64,000 nt of DNA from Natronoarchaeum philippinense (GTDB lineage: Archaea > Halobacteriota > Halobacteria > Halobacteriales > Natronoarchaeaceae), in NCBI RefSeq assembly GCF_900215575.1, contig NZ_OBEJ01000004.1, positions 1-64,000 of the forward strand, given 5' to 3'. This document shows, one piece after another, positions 18,613-27,119 of the stretch; positions within the stretch are counted from its first letter, which is position 1; the number at the start of each line of letters is the position of its first letter. The position numbers and the translations under genes were made by a program. The notes below the pieces were generated by a model. That model was given only the letters and a program-made list of their open reading frames with translations, did not search any database and was not told the DNA's origin.

Positions 18613-18858
18613 ATGAACACGTTCAAAAATCGGTTTTGGGAGCGCGTCCGGGACTACGAGTTGGTCCTCCAGTTGTTCTTCGTGGCGGATTTGCTGTTTC
18701 TCGTACTTGCCCTTGTGACGTATCCATTCGTCGAGTCCGGTTCCGCCGCCCACGTGCTGGTAGTGCTCGATCTAATCATCTTCGCTGTGTTGCTCGTCCC
18801 ACTGGCATACTTGCTGTATCAGTGTCGCAAGCGACAGTTGCAAGAAGAACGGCTGTAA
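18613..18858 (+). CDS. Small two-helix membrane protein
   Basis: 81 residues. A short charged N-terminus (NTFKNRFWERVRDYE) leads into two hydrophobic helices (about residues 17-40 and 46-68) and a basic tail (QCRKRQLQEERL). The layout resembles an isolated N-terminal part of haloarchaeal ion-channel-like proteins, but no family is recognised with confidence. The well-placed TATA box and good codon use support a real monocistronic gene. It is isolated between two gene-poor stretches. Confidence 0.7.
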   Translation: MNTFKNRFWERVRDYELVLQLFFVADLLFLVLALVTYPFVESGSAAHVLVVLDLIIFAVLLVPLAYLLYQCRKRQLQEERL

Positions 18859-19390
18859 AGGACACGAACGGAGGATCCGATTGCGGTGTGGTGAGCGACC
18901 GGGGGAAAAGTGATCGGCCATCGACAGCGAGAGAAAATTACAAACATACGAACGTAATATAGTGTTCCGAGACGAGTGAGCAATCGGTACGCTGGTCGTT
19001 CAGCGACGATTGCATGCGGCCCGTCGTTTCGTGTTGGCTTTCGAATCGGCGTCCCCAATCGATCAGTCTCGAGCGGCTCAGTTGAGTCGAACGGAAAGCG
19101 TGACCCCGACGCTGCTGGTGACGCTCAGATACGTCGACATCGATATTAATTACCAATTCTTGTCATTATATGCATTTTGAACTATTCAGTTATGAGAATT
19201 CTCGGGTATCATTCACACGATCCGAGAAGCGGGATAGTACAGGCGTCTCATTTTCTCGTCGATCACGTCCAGTGTATATCGGTTGCACTACGTTGAGCGA
19301 CGTTCCGATGGGAATCCTTTGCATAGACGCCAAGCTCTATCGGACGTATGTGTCGGAGTTTGCGACGCCGACCACGGTGCATGCTGGCCA
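18859..19390. other. Gene-free stretch
   Basis: About 530 bp with lower G+C than the surroundings and no coding region or RNA that I can support. Confidence 0.5.
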
Positions 19391-19618
19391 CTACACAACG
19401 TCTTCAGGGTCGGCCTCTTCGAGCATGACACAGAGCCCAGCCGAAATTGTCCTTTCCTGTGAACACATTTTGCATAGTGACCGGTCCCCGTTAAGTTCAG
19501 ATTTTCGAACGGACTCGACGTACGGTGCACAGTTCAGGGTAGAACAATCACGTGCCGTGTGATACGTCTCTCCGGGCCTCGTAACGTACACACGTTCGTT
19601 CTCGTATTCTTTTGTCAT
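19391..19618 (-). CDS. Small Cys-rich protein, probable metal-binding domain
   Basis: 75 residues: RVYVTRPGETYHTARDCSTL, then a LCKMC segment. The order of Tyr-His, a Cys after the hairpin and a later CxxC resembles the widespread small domain in which VYxTxxGxxYHxxxC...CxxC binds zinc. Here an extra Cys (NCAPY) is present. The gene is isolated, so no pathway is suggested. A role in metal or nucleic-acid binding is inference. Confidence 0.6.
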   Translation of the reverse strand: MTKEYENERVYVTRPGETYHTARDCSTLNCAPYVESVRKSELNGDRSLCKMCSQERTISAGLCVMLEEADPEDVV

Positions 19619-19904
19619 GTTATCTCAGTTCACTTTCCCATGTTGCTATCACAGGGGGTAGAGCACGCTACATACTCATCAAACATATAGTTTTGGCCTC
19701 GAAAAATCATGATGGGAAATTACGGCGTGCTATTGAGAGAATCACTGGACGAGTGTTTGGTAGATCGGGCTGTACGAATAGCTACTCTGCTGAGAAAAGT
19801 CGATACAAACTGGAACCGGAGACGCTGCAGTTATTTCTCGTGGTCGCGCTATCGAGGAGCGGGGGCAGTGAGGCGAGGTTCAGGACGCGTGAGCGACGCC
19901 GTAA
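19619..19904. other. Gene-free gap
   Basis: About 285 bp, AT-richer than its neighbours; no feature that I can support. Confidence 0.45.
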
Positions 19905-20666
19905 TCAGTAATCCCGGAGGTTCACCTCGACCCGGTTTTTTGCGGCTCGCAGCCGATCCGGCAGTGTTTCTCGGTACCAGTCGTCGGTCATCTCGGCTGC
20001 GGGACCGGAGAGACTGATCGCACCCACGACAGCGTCGTCGGGCCCGAACAGCGGCACGCCGACACAGCGAAGACCGCGGCCGTACTCCTCCTCGTCGAAC
20101 GCGACGCCACGCTCGTGAATCCGATCGAGTTCCTCTCGCAGTGCCGCCCGCTCAGTGATCGTCTGGTCGGTGTACCCGACAAGGTCGATCGAATCGAGCA
20201 GTTCTTCGCGTCGCTCGGTCGACACGTGAGCGAGTATCGATTTTCCGGTCGCCGAACAGTGCAGATCGTGGGTTTCTCCGGCTCGCGTCGAAAAACGGAT
20301 GTCGTCGCTCCCGCGGGATCGGTACAGGTACACGCCGTCTCCACGCTCCTCGACGGCGAGGTTGCCGACGAGATCCGTCCCTTCGACAAGATGTTCGATT
20401 TGTGGCCGCGCAACCTCGAACAGACCGGTCCGCATTCGCGTCGTCTCCCCGATTCGGAGAAACTGTAGGCTAAGCCAGTACTGCCCGTCCTCACCAACGA
20501 CGTATCCCTGCTGTTCGAGCGTCGTCAAGTGGTTGTGGGCAGTGCTCTTCGAGACGCCGACCGCGTCGGCGATCTCGGTTACGCCAGCCTCGCCAGACTG
20601 TTCGAGATACTCCACGAGCGAGAGGAGCGTCTCGACCGAGCCGACGGGTGCATTTGAGCGGTCCAT
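19905..20666 (-). CDS. IclR-family transcriptional regulator (first)
   Basis: 253 residues. A winged HTH occupies residues 9-70 (GSVETLLSLVEYLEQSGEAGVTEIADAVGVSKSTAHNHLTTLEQ...) and an IclR effector domain the rest (DLHCSATGKSILAH, VGVPLFGPDDAVVGAISLSGPA). It probably controls the aldehyde dehydrogenase gene directly upstream on the same strand. The start at 20666 is supported by GAGAGG a few bases upstream and by the family's N-terminus; a longer in-frame start at 20795 would add an atypical extension. Two inverted repeats lie upstream (20808-20827 and 20863-20883). Confidence 0.9.
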   Translation of the reverse strand: MDRSNAPVGSVETLLSLVEYLEQSGEAGVTEIADAVGVSKSTAHNHLTTLEQQGYVVGEDGQYWLSLQFLRIGETTRMRTGLFEVARPQIEHLVEGTDLVGNLAVEERGDGVYLYRSRGSDDIRFSTRAGETHDLHCSATGKSILAHVSTERREELLDSIDLVGYTDQTITERAALREELDRIHERGVAFDEEEYGRGLRCVGVPLFGPDDAVVGAISLSGPAAEMTDDWYRETLPDRLRAAKNRVEVNLRDY

Positions 20667-20807
20667 GTTGGCCTCTCTTTGTCTCCCCGGTAATTGTAGT
20701 TTGCCCACGATCGCGTTCTGTATATCAGAACAGATCGGCGGCCGCCCCCGACACTCGGCGTGAACAGCTGTCATTGGTGTGGTGTCGTTGCTCACGCTCG
20801 GACTACT

Positions 20808-20827
20808 TTACAAAAATAACTTTGTAA
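20808..20827. promoter_or_regulatory. Inverted repeat upstream of the IclR gene
   Basis: TTACAAA and TTTGTAA separated by 6 bp form a perfect palindrome, a plausible dimer operator. It lies about 140 bp before the IclR start, so its target is uncertain. Confidence 0.4.
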
Positions 20828-20862
20828 TCTCTCGGCCCGGAAGTCCGTTCGGGCTGTCGAGT

Positions 20863-20883
20863 CTGTTCTGCTTTGCAGAACAG
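20863..20883. promoter_or_regulatory. 9-bp perfect stem-loop after the aldehyde dehydrogenase gene
   Basis: CTGTTCTGC, loop TTT, GCAGAACAG. It lies 97 bp beyond the stop of the dehydrogenase gene and before the IclR promoter. It could be a terminator/processing hairpin or an IclR operator; sequence alone does not decide. Confidence 0.4.
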
Positions 20884-20979
20884 TTGTTTTGGGGCAGGAA
20901 GAGCCCTCACGATACGAGGAACTCACGGGTACCGGAGGGAAAGACTGCAGACAGCGGCCAGAAAGACGATCGTCGGGCG

Positions 20980-22422
20980 TCAGTAATTGAGATACACCGT
21001 CTTACTCGTCGTGAAGAAGTCCAGCCCGGCGTCGCCTTGCTCGCGCCACGTCTCGCTCGAGGAGTTTTTCATGCCGCCAAACGGTACGTGGAGTTCGAGG
21101 CCGGTCGTCTTCTCGTTGATCTTCACGACACCGGCTTCGACGTCGTCGACGAAGCGGTTGGCCTGGGAGAGATCGTCCGTAATGACGCTCGCTGACAGTC
21201 CGTACTGGCTGTCGTTGGCAATCGCGACCGCTTCATCGAAGTCCGAGACAGGAATGACGGAGACGACCGGCCCGAAGATTTCCTCTTGCGCGATCGTCAT
21301 ACTCGACTCGACGTCGCTGAAGACGGTCGGTTCGACGTAGTGGCCGTCGGCGTCGAGATCGGGAACGCCGCCGCCCGTTTCGAGCGTGGCTCCTTCTTCG
21401 TTCCCGACTTCGATGTACTCAAGCGTCCCTTCGAGTTCGGACTCGGTCACCTGCGGCCCCATGTCGGCTTCGAGGCCGGGACCGATCTCGAGATTCTCCG
21501 CATACTCGACCAGTCCGTCGACGAACTCCTCGTAGACTGATTCGTGGACAATCGCCCGCGAGGTCGCAGTACAGGCCTGTCCGGTGACGCCGAAGGCGCC
21601 GCTACCGACGATATCTACTGCTTCGTCGATGTCGGCACTCGATGTCACGACTGCTGGGTTCTTTCCTCCCATTTCGAGTTGGATCCGCGCGCCGGTTTCG
21701 GAGGCGGAGTCGCGGACGATCTCGCCGACCGCCGAACTGCCGGTGAACGAGATCGCGTCGATCGCTTCGTGTGACGTGATCGTCCCGCCGACCTCGCTTC
21801 CGGAGCCCGTGACGACGTTGAAGACGCCGTCTGGTAGTCCGGCCTCGTCGAGACACTTCGTCAGTTCGTGGACGACGGTTGGCGCCTGCGACGCCGGTTT
21901 TAGTACGACTGCGTTGCCGGCAGCCAGCGCCGGAGCGGCCTTCCAGGTCGGGATAGCGATGGGGTAGTTCCACGGCGTGATGAGGCCCACGACGCCGACA
22001 GGCTCAGTCACAGTTCGCAGGCGACTGTCCCGGCCGCTGGGCGCCTTGGCATCGCCCGCGAGATCACTGGCCTTCTCGGCGTAGTAGTACAGGATATCGA
22101 CAGCGCGCTGGACCTCGCCGGACGCTTCCGCGAGTGCCTTGCCTTCTTCGCGGGTCAGCGTTTCGGCGACATCGTCCGCTCGGTCCTCCAAGAGTCCAGC
22201 GGCGCGGCGAAGGATTGCACCCCGTTCGGGACCGGGCGTGTTCGCCCACGCGTCCTGCGCGTCGACGGCCGCTTGGACCGCTCGTTCGGCGTCAGCCGCC
22301 GTCGATTTCGGGAACTCCGCGATAACCGACTGATCGGCGGGGTTGGTCACGGTGAACGTTTCTGTCGATTCTGACTCGACCCACTCTCCGTTACAGTAGT
22401 TGGTACGCTGTTGAGCAGCCAT
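20980..22422 (-). CDS. NAD(P)-dependent aldehyde dehydrogenase
   Basis: 480 residues, the full family length. It oxidises an aldehyde to a carboxylate. Catalytic elements are present: TPWNYP (residue 149 on), the general base in QLEMGGKNP (Glu250), GSSAVGEIV for cofactor binding, and the nucleophile in GQACTATSR (Cys284). The sequence style resembles 2-oxoglutarate-semialdehyde dehydrogenases of haloarchaeal pentose/uronate pathways, but the substrate is not fixed. It sits between two IclR genes on the same strand and close to the amidohydrolase-Rieske-BCCT operon, so it may finish the degradation of that operon's substrate. Confidence 0.9.
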   Translation of the reverse strand: MAAQQRTNYCNGEWVESESTETFTVTNPADQSVIAEFPKSTAADAERAVQAAVDAQDAWANTPGPERGAILRRAAGLLEDRADDVAETLTREEGKALAEASGEVQRAVDILYYYAEKASDLAGDAKAPSGRDSRLRTVTEPVGVVGLITPWNYPIAIPTWKAAPALAAGNAVVLKPASQAPTVVHELTKCLDEAGLPDGVFNVVTGSGSEVGGTITSHEAIDAISFTGSSAVGEIVRDSASETGARIQLEMGGKNPAVVTSSADIDEAVDIVGSGAFGVTGQACTATSRAIVHESVYEEFVDGLVEYAENLEIGPGLEADMGPQVTESELEGTLEYIEVGNEEGATLETGGGVPDLDADGHYVEPTVFSDVESSMTIAQEEIFGPVVSVIPVSDFDEAVAIANDSQYGLSASVITDDLSQANRFVDDVEAGVVKINEKTTGLELHVPFGGMKNSSSETWREQGDAGLDFFTTSKTVYLNY

Positions 22423-22538
22423 CTACAGTCACAATTTCAGTTACCACCACAAATAGGTTATCCCTCTCTGGACGGTCGGCGAAGAGGCAGACCAATCACC
22501 CGTCTTACGGACGACGGACGCGTCGTAGCGCTCTCGCG

Positions 22539-23309
22539 TTACTGTGCGCTGTAGTTCAGTTCGATAATGTTGGCCGTCGAGAGAAGCTCGGTCGTCAGTT
22601 CGTCCTCGACCTCTGGCTCCTGTAGTCGGTGAACTGGCCCGGTCACGCTGAGGCCGCCGAGAACGTTCCCGGTGGCATCTTCGATCACCGTCGAGAACGT
22701 CGTCATCCCCGTCCTGTACTCTTCGCGGTCGAACGAGACGCCGCTCTCTCGAATGCGCTCGAACTCGTCTTCTAGCTCGTCACGGTCGGTTATCGTGTTC
22801 TCCGTCCGCGCCGGCATGCCGTGCTTGTCGAGGATTTCGGTCACGCGCTCGTCGGGATACTGTGCGAGCATCGCCTTCCCGACGCCCGAAGAGTGCATGT
22901 GGAAGTGCGTACCGTCGGTAAAATCGTAGGAGATGCTCTGTTCGCCCTGAACGACATCGAGTGCGACGCACATCCCGTTCTGTTCGACCGACAGGGTGAC
23001 GAGTTCGCCGGTTGACTTCTCCGCGAGGCGGCGGATCTCGGGCTTTGCGACGTTGTACAGAGCGACATCTTTCCGGACGCGCCCGCCGAGCTCCATGAAT
23101 CGGAAGCTGAGCTCGTACTGGCCGCTCTCGTCTTGTACCACATAGCCCAGTTGTTGGAGCGTGCTCAGATAGTCGTGGACGACGCTACGCGGTCTGTCGA
23201 GCTCCTCGGCCAGCGCGGTGACGCTGCCCTCGCTCTCTCGATCCAGTACGGTCACGATTTCGTCCATCGTCAGCAGTGCTTTGATCGGACGGTTTGCTTC
23301 GTCACCCAT
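22539..23309 (-). CDS. IclR-family transcriptional regulator (second)
   Basis: 256 residues, with an N-terminal winged HTH (MDEIVTVLDRESEGSVTALAEELDRPRSVVHDYLSTLQQLGYV) and an effector domain (HMHSSGVGKAMLAQYP, FSTVIEDATGNVLGGLSVTGP). It is divergent from the amidohydrolase-Rieske-BCCT operon, the usual arrangement for a local IclR switch. A TATA box at 23334-23340 lies 28 bp before the ATG at 23309; the upstream in-frame ATG at 23336 overlaps that box and is rejected. A palindrome at 23346-23362 directly flanks the promoter and suggests autoregulation. Confidence 0.9.
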   Translation of the reverse strand: MGDEANRPIKALLTMDEIVTVLDRESEGSVTALAEELDRPRSVVHDYLSTLQQLGYVVQDESGQYELSFRFMELGGRVRKDVALYNVAKPEIRRLAEKSTGELVTLSVEQNGMCVALDVVQGEQSISYDFTDGTHFHMHSSGVGKAMLAQYPDERVTEILDKHGMPARTENTITDRDELEDEFERIRESGVSFDREEYRTGMTTFSTVIEDATGNVLGGLSVTGPVHRLQEPEVEDELTTELLSTANIIELNYSAQ

Positions 23310-23345
23310 ACGTTGCCAATCTGTAGCAATGCACATATACGTTCG

Positions 23346-23362
23346 GAATTGTCGAACAATTC
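23346..23362. promoter_or_regulatory. Candidate IclR operator, copy 1
   Basis: Perfect inverted repeat GAATTGT-CGA-ACAATTC. It adjoins the TATA box of the IclR gene and contains the 11-mer ATTGTCGAACA, which recurs inverted at 23434-23444. Confidence 0.5.
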
Positions 23363-23433
23363 GACTGGAAGCGTCAATCTGCTATCGGATGCTGATCCAG
23401 TGTAAGCGGATCTCGGAGGGTTTGGTGAGATAC

Positions 23434-23444
23434 TGTTCGACAAT
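23434..23444. promoter_or_regulatory. Candidate IclR operator, copy 2
   Basis: TGTTCGACAAT is the exact reverse complement of the core of copy 1. Two 11-bp matches within 90 bp of a divergent regulator region suggest a pair of binding sites. Confidence 0.45.
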
Positions 23445-23588
23445 ACCGAATTTTTCGCCATCTGTTTAAAAGATAGACGAACACAAATTTCTGCGAATAG
23501 TGGCGACTGACGGCCTGTATCCGCAGTTCCGCCCTATCGGAGAGGATAACATTTATGTAGGGCTGTGATTTCATATCTATGTGGAACT

Positions 23589-24701
23589 ATGACACAGGAT
23601 TCCCCGGGGGCGGCGACGCAACAACGCCCCGAGTCGGAATTGACGTTAGTCGACGCCGACATCCACCAGCGGTGGGCGGACAACGAGGAAATCGTCCAGT
23701 ACCTTCCGGAACGGTACAACGACGACGGACTCGTGTTGCCGGAACTGCTGTACCGCAACCCCGGGGAGTTCCTCCGGCAGGACGAAAAGACGGATGACGG
23801 CAACAAGCCCGGGTCAGATCTCCAGAAGATCGTCGAGGAACATCTGGACGAGCACGATATCGATTACGCGATGCTGACGGGCAACTCGTGGTTCAACCTC
23901 GCTGCGTTGCCCAACCGCGATTACGCGAACGAACTGGCGCGAGCGTACAACGAGTGGCTCGTCAACGACGTTCTCCCGGTCGACGATCGGTTCATGGGAT
24001 CGCTGTACGTCGCGCCGAAGGCGCCGGAGAAAGCCGCCGACCTCATCCGCGAGTACGGGGATCACCCACAGATTCGGCAGGTGATGCTTCCCGGCGGCGC
24101 GGAAGTGCCGTACGGTCGCCCTCAGTACTGGCCGATGTACGAAGCCGCCGAAGAACAGAACCTAGCGATGGCGGTCCACCCGTTCTCGGAGGGCCACGGC
24201 ACGAGCAACCCGCCGACCGGCGCCGGTCATCCCAACAACTACATCGAGTGGCACACGCTTCTGGGCGCCTACTACATGGGCCAGCTCGCCTCGATCGTCA
24301 CCGAAGGGGTGCTGGTCGAGTATCCCGACCTCCGGTGGGCGTTTATCGAGGGGGGCTACGGGTGGCTTCCGCACTTCATGTGGCGGCTCGACAAGAACTG
24401 GAAGGGGCTTCGATCGCAAGTGCCGTGGCTCGAAGAGAAGCCGAGCCACTACATCCGGAACAACGTCTGGTTTGCGAGCCAGCCCGTCGAGGAACCCGAG
24501 CGCCCGGAGCATCACGACCAGATTCTCGAGATGATGCACGCGGATGAGATGCTCATCTACGCCTCGGACTACCCCCACTGGGACGGTGACGATCCCGATT
24601 GGGGACTCCCGCCGATGGACGACGAAATGGAGCGGGCTATCAAACACGAGAACGCGGCCGAGCTGTGGGATCTACCCACGGACGGCAGTTCGCTGGAGTG
24701 A
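23589..24701 (+). CDS. Amidohydrolase-family 2 metalloenzyme
   Basis: 370 residues. Features of the amidohydrolase_2 (ACMSD-like) TIM-barrel family are visible: an early metal-site-like DADIHQRW (in place of DxHxH), MAVHPFSEGHG with the barrel His, FIEGGYGWLPHFMWRLDKNW, and the C-terminal SDYPHWDGDDP with the conserved Asp. Relatives are decarboxylases or hydrolases of unsaturated or aromatic acids. It opens a three-gene operon with a Rieske ferredoxin (5-bp gap) and a BCCT carrier. The start at 23589 follows an ATTTATG element at 23551-23557. The substrate is unknown. Confidence 0.85.
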   Translation: MTQDSPGAATQQRPESELTLVDADIHQRWADNEEIVQYLPERYNDDGLVLPELLYRNPGEFLRQDEKTDDGNKPGSDLQKIVEEHLDEHDIDYAMLTGNSWFNLAALPNRDYANELARAYNEWLVNDVLPVDDRFMGSLYVAPKAPEKAADLIREYGDHPQIRQVMLPGGAEVPYGRPQYWPMYEAAEEQNLAMAVHPFSEGHGTSNPPTGAGHPNNYIEWHTLLGAYYMGQLASIVTEGVLVEYPDLRWAFIEGGYGWLPHFMWRLDKNWKGLRSQVPWLEEKPSHYIRNNVWFASQPVEEPERPEHHDQILEMMHADEMLIYASDYPHWDGDDPDWGLPPMDDEMERAIKHENAAELWDLPTDGSSLE

Positions 24702-24706
24702 TCACA

Positions 24707-25192
24707 ATGAAAGACAAACGATTCGAGATTTGTCCGGCCGAGGAGTTCGACGCCGGGGAGCGACGTATCGTCAATCTGGATGGGTTCTCGGTCGGCGTGT
24801 TCAACGTCGACGGCGAGTACCATGCGATGAAAAACGACTGTCCCCACCAGCGCGCGCCGCTCTGTGAGGGGAAACTCGGCGGCACCACGGAGTCAGACAC
24901 GCCCGGTGAGTACGACTGGGTCCGGCCGGGACAGGTCGTTCGCTGCCCGTGGCACGGGTGGGAGTTCGACGTCACGACCGGTGAGTCCGTGTTCAATCCG
25001 CACAAGGTGAAAGCCAAGACCTTCAAAGCCCGCGTCGAGCCCTCTCAGGCCGATGATGCGGACGACGCCGATCAAGAGGCCGCTGCTGACGGTGGCTGCG
25101 ACGGCTGCAAGGTTGATCTCGAGGGCGACGATCCGCCCGTCGAGACGTACGACGTCGAGGTCGAGCGAGGAACGGTGGTGGTGTACCTATGA
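24707..25192 (+). CDS. Rieske [2Fe-2S] ferredoxin-like protein
   Basis: 161 residues. The cluster ligands are CPH (Cys45, His47) and CPWHGW (Cys80, His83). An unusual acidic spacer follows (about 107-132) with an added CDGC motif before the last beta strands. It is a soluble electron carrier of the type that serves ring-hydroxylating or related oxygenases, but no oxygenase large subunit is encoded nearby. The ATG at 24707 lies 5 bp after the amidohydrolase stop, and its own stop overlaps the next start (ATGA), so three proteins are made from one message. Confidence 0.9.
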   Translation: MKDKRFEICPAEEFDAGERRIVNLDGFSVGVFNVDGEYHAMKNDCPHQRAPLCEGKLGGTTESDTPGEYDWVRPGQVVRCPWHGWEFDVTTGESVFNPHKVKAKTFKARVEPSQADDADDADQEAAADGGCDGCKVDLEGDDPPVETYDVEVERGTVVVYL

Positions 25193-26832
25193 GTACGGAC
25201 TCTCAGGGCCGACTGGCAGCCTTCCGCGACGAGATCGATCCGTTCGTGTTCGTCGGCGGCGCGCTCGTTACCATCATCGCCATCGGCTACATCGCCGCTC
25301 GACCGACCACCGCAGCGGAGATGCTCACGAACGCAAACAACTTCCTCTGGAGCGAACTCGGCTGGCTCTTCCTCTGGGCGATGTTCCTCGCCGTCGTGTT
25401 CTGCCTGTGGCTCCTGATCGGGCCGTGGGGCAAGATCAAGTTCGGCGGCCCGGACACGGAGCCGGAGTTCTCGTACTTCTCGTTCCTCGCAATGCTGTTC
25501 TCGGCGGGGCTCTCGACCGGGCTGGTCTTTTACGGCCCCGCGGAGGCGCTGTTCCACTTCTCGTCGGGCCCGCCGTTCTTCGGCGCCGAAGCCCAGAGTG
25601 CGGCGATCGTCCCGGACGCGGTCCAGTACACGATGCTACACTGGGGCATCTCGCCGTGGGCGGCGTATCTCGTCGTCGGCATCACGATCGCGTACTACGT
25701 TCACCGCAAGGGCGCACCGATCAAGCCGTCGACGGTGTTTGCCCCCTTCATCGGCGTCGAGAACCTCGACAAGAAGTGGGTGAAGCCGCTCGACCTGATG
25801 ATGGTCGTCATTTCGGTCGGTGGCGTCGCCGTCTCGCTCGGCTTCGTCGTCACCCAGTTCCTCGCGGGGCTGAACTACAACTACGGCGTCGAGTTCGGTA
25901 ATCTCGGAACGATACTCGTCACCGTCGGGCTCACCGTCGGATTCACGGCCTCCGCCGCGCTGGGGGTCAAACGCGGTATCCGGCGCGTCTCGACGTTCAA
26001 CATGTACCTCTTTACGTTCCTCCTCGCGGTCGCGTTCGTGTTCGGCCCGACGGCGTTCCTGCTCAGCACCGGCACGCAGGCGCTCGGCGGGTACGTCAAC
26101 GACTTCGTCAGCATGAGCCTCTACATGAACGCGGCCAACGGCGGGACGTGGGTCGGCGGCTGGACCGTCTTCTACTGGGCGTGGTGGTTCTCGTTCGCGC
26201 CCATGATCGGCATCTTCATCACGCGCATCTGCCGCGGCCGCACCATCCGCCAAGTCGTCTTCGCCGGACTCGTCGGGACCACCGCGGCCTCGTTCCCGTG
26301 GTTCATCGTCATGGGCGGGTCGTCGCTGTGGGTCCAGACGCAGGGCTCGCTCGACCTGCTTTCGATCGTGTTCGCCCAAGGCCGAGAAGTCGCCGCCTTC
26401 CCGCTGTTCGAGACGCTCATGCCCTTCGGCGGCATCTTCGCGGTCGCGTACCTGGTGCTCGTGCTCACGTTCCTGATCACGACGGTCGACTCGACGACGC
26501 TCAGCCTCGCGATGTTCACTACCGACGGGAGCGAGAACCCCTCGACCGCCAACCGCGTCACTTGGGGCGGGCTCGTAGGACTGCTCTCCTCGCTTCTGCT
26601 CATCAGTGGTGGCCTCGCCGCACTCAAGGACTTCGTCGTCCTGCTCGGGTTCCCGATCGCGTTCGTCATCGGCATGTGTATCGTTGGACTTACCATCGAG
26701 TTCGAACAGCTCCACCCCGTGTTGCTGACCGAGCGCTACGAAGGCGACGCCCCCGAGGACGACGATCAACAAACGGTCGCCGGGCTCCTCTCGGATCGTC
26801 GCCCGACGTGGATGGGAGGTGCCGACGACTGA
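25189..26832 (+). CDS. BCCT-family transporter (betaine/choline/carnitine type)
   Basis: 547 residues with about 12 membrane helices. The family's FYG motif appears as SAGLSTGLVFYGPAEALFHF, and the signature helix-8 region as FYWAWWFSFAPMIGIFITRICRGRTIRQVV. It would import a zwitterionic or trimethylammonium-like substrate driven by sodium or protons. Its start overlaps the Rieske stop by 4 bp. Placement in a catabolic operon under an IclR regulator suggests nutrient uptake rather than osmotic protection. The C-terminal tail is acidic and short, without the long osmosensing extension of BetP. Confidence 0.9.
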   Translation: MSTDSQGRLAAFRDEIDPFVFVGGALVTIIAIGYIAARPTTAAEMLTNANNFLWSELGWLFLWAMFLAVVFCLWLLIGPWGKIKFGGPDTEPEFSYFSFLAMLFSAGLSTGLVFYGPAEALFHFSSGPPFFGAEAQSAAIVPDAVQYTMLHWGISPWAAYLVVGITIAYYVHRKGAPIKPSTVFAPFIGVENLDKKWVKPLDLMMVVISVGGVAVSLGFVVTQFLAGLNYNYGVEFGNLGTILVTVGLTVGFTASAALGVKRGIRRVSTFNMYLFTFLLAVAFVFGPTAFLLSTGTQALGGYVNDFVSMSLYMNAANGGTWVGGWTVFYWAWWFSFAPMIGIFITRICRGRTIRQVVFAGLVGTTAASFPWFIVMGGSSLWVQTQGSLDLLSIVFAQGREVAAFPLFETLMPFGGIFAVAYLVLVLTFLITTVDSTTLSLAMFTTDGSENPSTANRVTWGGLVGLLSSLLLISGGLAALKDFVVLLGFPIAFVIGMCIVGLTIEFEQLHPVLLTERYEGDAPEDDDQQTVAGLLSDRRPTWMGGADD

Positions 26833-27119
26833 GCGTTGGATGGTCGCGATCGATCGGCCGTCTTCATTGTGAACCGTTGTCCACTTCTCTTTCCACAGAA
26901 CCGCAACGACCGTCTGATGGCGTCTGTCCGAGTCGCTCGTCCGAATTGAAAACAGCAGACGGCCGCTTCGGTGGCTCTTGTCGGGGGGCTTAGAGTCACT
27001 AACCAATTCCGTGTTCTACGTCTCTGCACCAGCCAATTGCTCACGCCGGCTTAGTCGACGCTATCGAAGGTCGTCTCCGCTGTTGGATCTACCTGCTCTG
27101 CAAAAATGCCGCAGTTGAT

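Noticed and set aside
25636-27006. 456-codon minus-strand frame opposite the BCCT gene
   Set aside because: Arg/Glu-rich shadow of the membrane-protein codons; the BCCT frame has clear family motifs.
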